DNA from: DASXUC01 sp036004445
Lineage (GTDB): Bacteria; Sysuimicrobiota; Sysuimicrobiia; Sysuimicrobiales; Kaftiobacteriaceae
Reading direction: 5' to 3'
DNA: 49,438 nt
Assembly (NCBI GenBank): GCA_036004445.1
Contig: DASYRL010000055.1
Span: 1-49,438, forward strand
Notes under the pieces: model-generated
Told to the model about the DNA's origin: nothing
What the model saw: only the letters and a program-made list of their open reading frames with translations
Database searches by the model: none
Shown here: piece by piece, positions 42,953 through 49,438 of the stretch
Layout of the letters: the number at the start of each line of letters is the position of its first letter
How positions within the stretch are numbered: position 1 is the first letter of the stretch
Position numbers and translations under genes: made by a program

Positions 42953-43119
42953 GTCTCTATCATAATGTAATCCGGTCTACTCCGGCGCCGCCGCAACTCC
43001 TTTCCGCCCAGGCCCGCCTAGTCGCGAATTCTGGACCTCTCAGCCATGGCAAAGAGGGGAGCGGCAAATCCGTCACCGAACCTTGCCCTGGCAGGTGTTC
43101 GTTGCTATTACTTGCCATG

Positions 43120-44439
43120 CTATGTCTTCCTCTTGCGGCGTGATGTCATGCGAAGCCGTGAACGCACCGGCGCTGATGCGCGGGCGCACGCGGCGGCGCG
43201 TTCGAGCAATAGGGTTCGCTGGCGAGCGTTCCGCGTGAGCGCGGCGGCGCGTTCGAGCTCAGCGCGGGCCTCATCGAACCGTCCCAGCTTGGCGAGGAGG
43301 TCGCCGCGCACGCTGGGCAGGAAGCGATAGGTCTTGAGCGCCGGCTCCGAGGCGACCGCATCGACGAGCTCGAGGCCCGCTGCTGGCCCGAAGGCCATCG
43401 ACACGGCGACGGCGCGATTCAGTTCCACGATGGGGGACGGCGCGAGCTCGGCCAGCGCATCGTAGAGCGCCACGATGCGCGGCCAGTCCGTCTCCGAGGG
43501 GATGCGCGCTCGCGCGTGGCAGGCAGCGATCGCGGCCTGAAGGGAGTACGGGCCGAGCGCCCCGCCGAGCGCCTCAGCGCGCTGGAGCGCCGCAAGGCCA
43601 CGGCGGACGAGAATGTGATCCCAGCGCCCGCGGTCTTGATCGGGCAACAACACCGGCTCCCCTGACGGACCGACTCGCGCCCTCAACCGCGACGCCTGGA
43701 GTTCCATCAGTGCCACAAGGCCGTGGACCTCCGGCTCTTGCGGAGCAAGCTCGGCCAGGATGCGGCCGAGACGGAGCGCATCCTCGCAGAGTTCAGGACG
43801 AATCCAGTCGTCGCCGGCCGTCGGTGAGTAGCCCTCGTTGAAGATGAGGTAGATGACCTCGAGCACCGACGACAGACGAGCGGTCAGCTCCGCCCTGCGG
43901 GGAACTTCGAAAGGGACGCGCGCTTCGCGGAGGGTCCGTTTGGCCCGGACGATGCGCTGGGCGACGGTCGGCTCCGGAATGAGGAACGCGCGCGCGATCT
44001 CGTCCGTCGTCAGGCCTCCGAGCAAGCGAAGCGTGAGCGCCACACGCGCCTCGGTTGGGAGCACCGGGTGGCAGGCGATGAATATGAGGCGCAGAAGGTC
44101 GTCGCCCACGTCATCGTCGATCGCGGCGTCGAGATCCGCCGCGGCCATCGCCTGCTGGGCTTCGAGTTCCCGCCCGAGCGCTTCGTGCTTGCGCTCGAGC
44201 CGCGAGTTCCTGCGCAGGACGTCGACCGCCCGACGCTTGCCGATGGCCATAAGCCAGGCGCCCGGGTTGCGCGGGATACCTGAACCCGGCCACTGCTCGA
44301 GCGCGACGACGAGCGCATCCTGCGCAAGGTCCTCGGCCAGGCCAACGTCGCGCACCACCCGGGTGAGACCGGCGATGAGCTTCGCCGACTCGATCCTCCA
44401 CACCGCCTCGATTGCGCGATGCGTATCGGGCGCGGTCAC
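43120..44439 (-). CDS. ECF-type RNA polymerase sigma factor, ECF42-like
   Basis: 439 residues: sigma2 (LAEDLAQDALVVALEQWP, then NPGAWLMAIGKRRAVDVLRR), sigma4 (RVALTLRLLGGLTTDEIARAFLIPEPTVAQRIVRAKRTL) and a long C-terminal TPR-like extension (DUF6596 type) that controls activity in this group. No anti-sigma factor is present; the partner is the DGPF protein upstream. The regulon usually consists of the DGPF gene itself. Confidence 0.93.
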   Translation of the reverse strand: MTAPDTHRAIEAVWRIESAKLIAGLTRVVRDVGLAEDLAQDALVVALEQWPGSGIPRNPGAWLMAIGKRRAVDVLRRNSRLERKHEALGRELEAQQAMAAADLDAAIDDDVGDDLLRLIFIACHPVLPTEARVALTLRLLGGLTTDEIARAFLIPEPTVAQRIVRAKRTLREARVPFEVPRRAELTARLSSVLEVIYLIFNEGYSPTAGDDWIRPELCEDALRLGRILAELAPQEPEVHGLVALMELQASRLRARVGPSGEPVLLPDQDRGRWDHILVRRGLAALQRAEALGGALGPYSLQAAIAACHARARIPSETDWPRIVALYDALAELAPSPIVELNRAVAVSMAFGPAAGLELVDAVASEPALKTYRFLPSVRGDLLAKLGRFDEARAELERAAALTRNARQRTLLLERAAACARASAPVRSRLRMTSRRKRKT

Positions 44440-44488
44440 AACATCCGCTGCACCTGCGTCCGGGACGGCAAACCGAGAGGCGCGGGCG

Positions 44489-44920
44489 TCACGACTTCCT
44501 GCGCTGCTCGATCTGCGCGCGATGCCGCTCCTCTTGCTCCCTGAGCTCGGGCGTCAACGCGGGACCGAAGTCCTCCGCCTCGAACACCTGGCGAAGCTCC
44601 AGCACCACGCCGTCTCCGAAGGGCGCGCGCTTCATCCAGGCGATCGCCTCATCCTTCGACTTTACTTGGATCAACCAGAAGCCGGCGATCAGTTCCTTCG
44701 ACTCGGTGAAGGGCCCGTCGATCACCGTGGCCTTCCCGCCCAAGAACTTGATGCGCGCGCCCTTCGAGGTCGGGTGCAGCCCCTCGCCCGCGAGCATGAC
44801 GCCGGCCTTCACCATCTCCTCGTTGAACTTTCCCATCTCGGCGAGGATCTTCTCGTCAGGGAGAACACCTGCCTCGGACTCCTTGCTGGCAGGGACCAGT
44901 ACCATGAATCGCATCGTCAT
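44489..44920 (-). CDS. YCII-related DGPF-domain protein
   Basis: 143 residues. RFMVLVPASKESEAG, GEGLHPTSKGARI, the diagnostic VIDGPFTESKELIAGFWLI and DEAIAWMKRAPF identify the DGPF/YCII family that is co-encoded with ECF42 sigma factors. Function of the protein is not known; the sigma-DGPF pairing is well established. It is 49 bp upstream of the sigma gene, same strand. Confidence 0.94.
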   Translation of the reverse strand: MTMRFMVLVPASKESEAGVLPDEKILAEMGKFNEEMVKAGVMLAGEGLHPTSKGARIKFLGGKATVIDGPFTESKELIAGFWLIQVKSKDEAIAWMKRAPFGDGVVLELRQVFEAEDFGPALTPELREQEERHRAQIEQRRKS

Positions 44921-45180
44921 ATCTCCTCTCTGGCTTCGGGGTTCGGAGCCGGGCCTCCGGACTCGGGGGGCTCAACCCGGCCTCTACATACACGTCGAAC
45001 GAGGAACTGCGAAATCGACACGACGCCCAGGGAAAGAGACGCACAACATTGAGTATGATTATCGGTGCACATGCCACGATTCACCGCACAAATCCAGATG
45101 CGACAGCGACTCCCTCCGCCATGGGCTTAAGCTGAAGCATTGCGATGCTGGTCCACCAGTTTTAGCCTATCTCCACGATA

Positions 45181-45225
45181 TGTCAAGTTTGACAGACCAC
45201 TGACAAATAGGCTGGGATTTTGACA
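45181..45225. promoter_or_regulatory. TGTCA/TGACA repeat cluster, probable operator/promoter
   Basis: TGTCAAGTTTGACA (45181-45194) is a near-perfect palindrome, followed by TGACA at 45201 and TTTTGACA ending at 45225. On the minus strand TTGACA (45186-45181) with TAAAAC about 16 bp later could be the promoter of the DGPF-sigma unit. The rest of the 45,000-45,270 gap shows no coding pattern; AT content is higher than in the surroundings. Confidence 0.4.
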
Positions 45226-45274
45226 TTTCTCGCGGGAACCCACAGTGAGCAGGGGGATCGTGAGTAGCCTACGC

Positions 45275-45793
45275 TCAGAGTGGTGGTGCTCCTGGAGGCA
45301 GGCTGAGGATAATCTCGCCTTCCGGCCGATACCGTTGCGGGTCGAGGTAGGTGAGGAGACATTCGTCTGGACCGAGGTCGAATTGGGCAGGCTCGAAGGC
45401 GGGGCCGATCACCTGGAATGGCCTGAGTAGCGCGCGCAACGGTCCGACGGTGATGGTCTCGATCCCCGTGGTCGAGAGTTGCACAGGTGGGCGACGCAGC
45501 AGGATCGGGCCCATGGGTTTGAAGCGGGGCTGCGCTTCAGGATTACGTGCGTATGCCGCCTCGACCATGTGGAGCGCTTCCAGGAACAGTGGCTGGGCGA
45601 GGTCGTAGTGAATGATCGCGCCCACCCGACGCTCCTGAACATCCAGCACGACATCCTCGTCGCGGACGCCGTCGGCGAAAGCGAGGTTGGCGATGGCGTT
45701 CGCGGCCGCGTTGACCCGGCGGATCAGGTCGAGCCACGCTTGCTTCCACTCGGGGTCAAAACCGTATAGCTCCCACGTCTCAAGCGTTTGCAC
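45275..45793 (-). CDS. Hypothetical protein
   Basis: 172 residues: N-terminal helical part (LETWELYGFDPEWKQAWLDLIRRVNAAA), then a mixed alpha/beta part (VGAIIHYDLAQPLFLEALHMVEAAY) and a C-terminal stretch with GPDECLLTYLDP. I do not recognise the family. No signal peptide or membrane span. It stands alone between divergently arranged units. Confidence 0.6.
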   Translation of the reverse strand: MQTLETWELYGFDPEWKQAWLDLIRRVNAAANAIANLAFADGVRDEDVVLDVQERRVGAIIHYDLAQPLFLEALHMVEAAYARNPEAQPRFKPMGPILLRRPPVQLSTTGIETITVGPLRALLRPFQVIGPAFEPAQFDLGPDECLLTYLDPQRYRPEGEIILSLPPGAPPL

Positions 45794-46039
45794 GTATTAT
45801 CCTCTGCCAGGGTCAGGCCGTTTCTCCTGCCGCGATATCAAGAAGGGGAGCTTGTGTACCTACGGTCGCACATGCGCTTCTCGGATCGATGGTGGGTCTG
45901 GAGCCTGAAGAAGAGGAGAAAAAGAGGGCTCTCGCAAGTCGCCGGTGGCACGCGAATTGCTACAATTTCTTGTGGACCGTGCGGGTGGTCGCCTCATTCT
46001 CCGGTGGAGTGGTGAGCTCAGGCCGGGGAGGCCGAGGTT

Positions 46040-47548
46040 GTGCCTTGCACGGTCCGTCGCCATTGGCTCATGTCGCCCGTGGTTCGTCGGTCGGCGGGCG
46101 GGACGGAACCGGAGGACCATTCAGACGGATGGCCTTCAGGCAGTCATGAGGGTCGCGGACTGGTCTCGAACGGGTACACACTCGCGCAAGATCCAGCGCG
46201 CGGGCGGAGAGGACGTTCTTTCCTCGTGGACGCGTCCGGAGAATCGACACGCAACGGTGTGGAAACGGCCGAACGCCTCAGCCAGCTGATGCTCGCGTTG
46301 GCGACCGTGGCCACGCGGATCGGCAGCGCGCCCAGCCAGACAGCCGTGTTTGAGACGCTGGGCGCAGAGCTGCGCGAACTCGGATTGAGTTCGCTCGTCG
46401 CCCTGAGGGCAGAGGGGGACAGCGGTTTCGTCATCGAACACTCCTCGATCGATTCGAAGGTGCTCGATGCCGTGCGCGTGCTCACCGGGTTGTCGTTTCA
46501 GGGCTACCAGCTTCACCCTGATCGGTGGCCAGCGGACGTGTCCGAACCCGTCCTGGCCGGGACACCCCTGTTTGTCACTGACGCCATGCCTGTGGCACTG
46601 GCCGAAGTACCCATGCTACCTCCAAATGTCATCAAAGCCGCCCTGCGACTGGTGGGGTGGTCGGCGACGACTCCGTCGGTCCATGCCCCGCTGGTCGACC
46701 AGAACAAGGTCATCGGATTGCTCGCCGTCTGGGGTGGTGATCTGCGGCCGGAAGACCTGCCCGCCTTTACGGCGTTCGCCGGCCAGCTCGCGACGGCCAT
46801 CGCGAACGCCCGACTGCAGGAGGCGCTGCGGCAGCAGATGGTGGAGCTCAGTCGCGTGCAACTGCAATTGCTGCAATCGGTCCGGCTGGCCGCGGTTGGA
46901 GAGATCGCGGCACACGTCGCGCACGAGATTAACAACCCCCTGACGAGCGTGCTCGGACACCTAGATCTCGTTCTAGATGATCTCCCCGCCGATGCTCCAG
47001 AGCGTGAGTCGGTGGTCATTGCCCAGCGAGAAGCCGCCCGGATCGCGCAGGTGGTGAAGGCCCTCATCGCGCAAGCCCAGGGCCCAGCCCGAACGCTGGA
47101 GCCGACAGCGATCAATGACGTCGTCGAGAGCGCGATGCTCCTGCTCCGACAGCGGCTGGAGCGGGTCGAGGTGGAGGTCAGCCTGGAACGGTCGTTGCCG
47201 CCGGTGGTGGCCGATGTCAGTGAGCTCCGACAGGTGGTTCTCAACCTGCTCAGCAACGCGCTTGACGCGACGCCAGATGGCGGACGGGTCGCAGTCTCGA
47301 CCCAGGCGATCCAGCATCACGATCAGCGATTTGTCGAACTGGCCGTGACGGATTCCGGGCCCGGTCTCGCGCCGGGGGAGGTGGACCGCGTGTTTGAACC
47401 CTTCTTCACGACGAAGGGCTCAGGCGAGCGCCCCGGGCTCGGGCTGGCAGTAAGCAAGCGGATCATCGACCAGCACGGCGGCAGCATCCAAGCCGAGACC
47501 GTCCCCGGCGGGGGGAGCCGGTTCACGGTGCGGCTGCCGGCGCAGTAG
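46040..47548 (+). CDS. Soluble sensor histidine kinase with GAF domain
   Basis: GTG 46040 gives 502 residues; GTG 46259 (residue 74) is an equally good start because the first 70 residues carry no recognisable domain. A GAF-like sensor spans about 95-260, followed by the phospho-acceptor helix (VAHEINNPLTSVLGHLDLV, H-box), N-box NLLSNALDATP, G1 DSGPGLAPG, F-box FEPFFTTKG and G2 GLGLAVSKRI. No membrane segments and no adjacent response regulator, so its partner lies elsewhere. Confidence 0.88.
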   Translation: MPCTVRRHWLMSPVVRRSAGGTEPEDHSDGWPSGSHEGRGLVSNGYTLAQDPARGRRGRSFLVDASGESTRNGVETAERLSQLMLALATVATRIGSAPSQTAVFETLGAELRELGLSSLVALRAEGDSGFVIEHSSIDSKVLDAVRVLTGLSFQGYQLHPDRWPADVSEPVLAGTPLFVTDAMPVALAEVPMLPPNVIKAALRLVGWSATTPSVHAPLVDQNKVIGLLAVWGGDLRPEDLPAFTAFAGQLATAIANARLQEALRQQMVELSRVQLQLLQSVRLAAVGEIAAHVAHEINNPLTSVLGHLDLVLDDLPADAPERESVVIAQREAARIAQVVKALIAQAQGPARTLEPTAINDVVESAMLLLRQRLERVEVEVSLERSLPPVVADVSELRQVVLNLLSNALDATPDGGRVAVSTQAIQHHDQRFVELAVTDSGPGLAPGEVDRVFEPFFTTKGSGERPGLGLAVSKRIIDQHGGSIQAETVPGGGSRFTVRLPAQ

Positions 47549-47689
47549 CGGCAAGTCGGAATTCTTGGACGAATTCCCCTGCAGGCTGGTCGGGGAGCGT
47601 AAGGATTTGACTCTCGCTGCGTCGACCGCGGTGGATCGGGGTCATCCAAACTACGTCGTACCAGAGACGGTTCTGGAAAGGCTTGAGAA

Positions 47690-48305
47690 TGCTCACCGAT
47701 CGATCTCAGTGATCGATCCGCCCAGAAGTTTGGCGCTTTCGTGTGTCCACCTGTTTCCAGGTGAGAGGTTTGGGAGTTCAGACCCCGGCGAATCTCGACG
47801 TCGACGTGAACGCGTAGCAGGATCCTGACCACGGCCCGTTTCTCTGCAGCAAACCGCAGGATCATGAATGACTCGAGGCTCTCCGCATCCAGCGGCGCGA
47901 TCCAATACTGCCGCACCAACCCGTCGGCTTGTTCGCGAATCAAGCGCGCGTAGGGAGTGCGGCCGGTCAGGAAACTCCCCGCCACCTGGTGCCGAGCTTC
48001 CACGAGATCCGCAGATGGAATGGTAAACGTATCTGGATGCGACAGAACGCGTTTGAGTTGCTCCGGGAGTTCGCGTTCGGTCCGTCGCATATCGCGCGCG
48101 TAGGTGAAGACGGTGTGCAGCAGCCGCCGAACGGCATGGCTTGCTTGGCCGCTTCTCCGGCCAGCAGGTCGACCAGCTCGCTCGCGGTGAAGCCTGTCTG
48201 TTCTCCCGCAGCCAGGAAGGCAAGCCCGGCGTTGTAGACGAAGAGGAGTCCCCGCGGGGCCTTGCGCAGGTCGCGGCGTGGGTCGGTGCCCGGATAGGCT
48301 ATCAT
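47690..48305 (-). pseudogene. Probable frameshifted gene of unknown function
   Basis: A minus-strand protein starts at ATG 48305 (DPRRDLRKAPRGLLFVYNAG, then ELVDLLAGEAAKQAMPFGG) and loses coherence near 48,115. The coherent continuation (HTVFTYARDMRRTERELPEQ, then SADLVEARHQVAGSFLTGRT and LIREQADGLVRQYWIAPLD) is in another frame from about 48,120 downwards, fading near 47,750. A single frameshift joins the two. The 3' limit given is approximate, because the second frame stays open into the antisense of the kinase gene. It may be a sequencing error rather than decay. Confidence 0.4.
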
Positions 48306-48648
48306 GATCGCCGCCTTGCTGCCTTCTAACAGTCCACTCAGCCGGACCTATTCGAAGGTCGGCGAGGGTAGGGCAGGGTTACGCGGGATGTGCATCGGCG
48401 CTCAAGAAGACCCCCACGAGTATGCTTTCATCCTACACCCCAGATTCTTGCGGCTACCCTGCGACCGATCGCTCCGGCGGAGTTCGAGAGGGAGTGGGAG
48501 AACAAATCCCGAGCCAGGCATCCTAGCGGGTGGTGCTCGGACTGTGTGGACCAGTCGCAATGATTGGAGGGATGCCGTCTGCAGGGCAGAAGACTCGGAG
48601 CAATCCTCCGGAGAGACGACTCGAGGGATAGTCGAGAGGTACAGGGCC
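48306..48648. other. Gap without recognisable gene
   Basis: Open frames exist here but none has a coherent protein pattern. The plus-strand frame of the zinc-ribbon gene is open through it, but the sequence (many Arg/Ser/Gly, no motif) reads like non-coding DNA. I see no repeat or strong hairpin. Confidence 0.5.
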
Positions 48649-49275
48649 ATGTTCGGAAAGACCTGCCCGCGATGCGAACAGCCAAGCTATTCAGCGGCTC
48701 CAGATCGTCGTCACTGGTTGTGTCCCACCTGCGGCTTGGACCTCACCTTGCTCCAGGCCAAGGAGGTCCCCTTTTCCCAGGCCAGTGTGGGTAGGCCGGG
48801 GTTACCCGACGGGCCGCGCAGGAATCTGACTTTGCCCCAAATGCGTCGGCGGCTGCGCCTAGTCGATGTCGCATGGCGGCCGGTGGAGGAAGGCGCGCCC
48901 CGCGTGGAAGTCCTGCTGCGCAATGCGGGTGGCAGTAACCATCTGGGCGTCGCCAGGACCACGCTCGTGCAGGAACCGCCAGAGCACCTGGTCGCCGAAG
49001 CCACACTGCGCGCCGTTCAGAACTATGTGGCAGAGATGGGCGGTGAGCTGCACCTGGCGATCAAAGCCGTGCAGATCGTCGACCATGCGACAGGGCGGCT
49101 GGTGACGGTGGCCATCGGTTCCGACGACGGGACCGCTCCGCTGGCGTTTGCGGGGGCAGCACCGATCAGCGGCAAGCCGCACATCGCCGCCGCGAAAGCA
49201 GTCCTGCAAAGCCTCAACCGCTATTTGGAACAGTTCCTGGGGTGGCCCTGGGATATTCGCACTGCTCCTGCATGA
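48649..49275 (+). CDS. Zinc-ribbon protein with C-terminal alpha/beta domain
   Basis: 208 residues from ATG 48649 (GAGAGG upstream). Residues 1-35 are a zinc ribbon with two CxxC knuckles (KTCPRCEQPS and WLCPTCGLD). After a linker, residues 75-200 form an alpha/beta domain, with VEVLLRNAGGSNHLGVART, HLVAEATLRAVQNYV and HIAAAKAVLQSLNRYLEQF, a duplicated strand-helix pattern seen in uncharacterised actinobacterial proteins. No function assigned. Confidence 0.75.
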   Translation: MFGKTCPRCEQPSYSAAPDRRHWLCPTCGLDLTLLQAKEVPFSQASVGRPGLPDGPRRNLTLPQMRRRLRLVDVAWRPVEEGAPRVEVLLRNAGGSNHLGVARTTLVQEPPEHLVAEATLRAVQNYVAEMGGELHLAIKAVQIVDHATGRLVTVAIGSDDGTAPLAFAGAAPISGKPHIAAAKAVLQSLNRYLEQFLGWPWDIRTAPA

Positions 49276-49346
49276 CGCAGCTACCGTGGCTGCAGCGGCG
49301 GATGAAACGGATCGAGTTTGTGACCTGTACTCTCAGCGGCGTCTGA
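49272..49346 (+). CDS. Possible 24-residue coupling frame
   Basis: ATG 49272 overlaps the zinc-ribbon stop (ATGA), and its TGA (49344-49346) overlaps the next ATG (TGATG). The peptide (MTQLPWLQRRMKRIEF, then VTCTLSGV) matches nothing known. It may carry ribosomes from one gene to the next. Confidence 0.3.
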   Translation: MTQLPWLQRRMKRIEFVTCTLSGV

Positions 49347-49438
49347 TGAAGACTCGCGAACTTGCTTTAGGAGGACTGTTGACGGCGCTCGCCCTCGTCA
49401 TCCCGTTCGCGTTCCGCGGCACGCCGCTCCAACTGCTC
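49346..49438 (+). CDS. ECF transporter S component, 5' part (runs off the window)
   Basis: The first 31 codons (MKTRELALGGLLTALALVIP, then FAFRGTPLQLL) match the N-terminal helix of ECF-type S components (compare MKTRDLAAAAVFLALTF at 13,534). The gene continues beyond the window edge. Substrate unknown. Confidence 0.6.
   Translation, partial: MKTRELALGGLLTALALVIPFAFRGTPLQLL

Noticed and set aside
43120..44439. Plus-strand frames of 130-400 residues opposite the sigma factor
   Set aside because: They are Arg/Ser-rich antisense shadows; the minus frame has complete sigma2 and sigma4 motifs.
45794..46039. Small frames upstream of the histidine kinase
   Set aside because: No ribosome-binding site with a coherent protein pattern; the composition looks non-coding, with only a TACAAT (-10-like) box at 45961.

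Overview
The window is a compact, high-GC bacterial chromosome segment with no phage, IS element, CRISPR array or complete tRNA/rRNA gene that I could recognise. Gene order points to a monoderm-style or Bacillota-related deep lineage: recG-rsmD-coaD-(coiled coil)-DUF177-rpmF runs into fabH-fabD-fabG-acpP-fabF-rnc, and vitamin uptake relies on ECF-type S components under FMN and TPP riboswitches. An uncultured thermophile-like lineage near Armatimonadota/Sysuimicrobiota would fit, but that is inference. GTG, TTG and overlapping ATGA/GTGA starts are common.

Layout. 0-5.6 kb: a secreted protein of unknown role, a divergent small protein, then coxS-coxM subunits of a molybdenum hydroxylase without their catalytic large subunit, with a stand-alone cyclic-nucleotide-binding protein and an FAD oxidoreductase; a second such cNMP-binding protein faces them. 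5.7-12.2 kb: a sugar-type ABC importer (binding protein, ATPase, two permeases), then a DegT-family aminotransferase and a Gfo/Idh/MocA oxidoreductase that seems to start at CTG. 12.2-13.25 kb: small regulators (AsnC-type domain, XRE repressor, STAS protein). 13.25-16.7 kb: vitamin region: promoter, FMN riboswitch and terminator before a riboflavin-type ECF S component and an AIR-synthase-like protein, then a TPP riboswitch before a small heavy-metal-associated-domain gene with an in-frame TGA, thiT and thiN. 16.7-27.3 kb: housekeeping block (hslO, rpmB, recG, rsmD, coaD, rpmF, type II fatty-acid synthesis, rnc). 27.4-33.5 kb: HIT protein, M28 peptidase, phenylacetyl-CoA epoxidase genes paaA-(dinB)-paaB-paaC-paaD, and a site-2 protease. 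33.6-42.95 kb: accessory genes, including a cation efflux protein, an epimerase coupled to an SPW-VKOR-SPW membrane protein, a PLP decarboxylase, a YHS protein, a secreted intradiol dioxygenase, a second fabG-like gene and a methyltransferase. 43.1-49.4 kb: an ECF42-type sigma factor with its DGPF partner, a hypothetical gene, a soluble histidine kinase, a probably frameshifted gene, a zinc-ribbon protein and the first codons of another ECF S component.

Two things stand out. First, the small HMA gene at 15,210 has TGA exactly where the second cysteine of the metal-binding CxxC should be, and a stem-loop with a GG-containing apical loop begins 14 nt after it: a candidate CxxU selenoprotein in a thiamine-riboswitch transcript. 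Second, six intergenic gaps hold short tandem arrays (7-9 nt units, each gap with its own sequence). In four of them the array is mirrored by a complementary array, so the gap can fold into a long hairpin, and a related inverted repeat fills the rnc/HIT gap. All begin within 10 nt of, or overlap, the preceding stop codon. They look like one class of intergenic-filling repeat.
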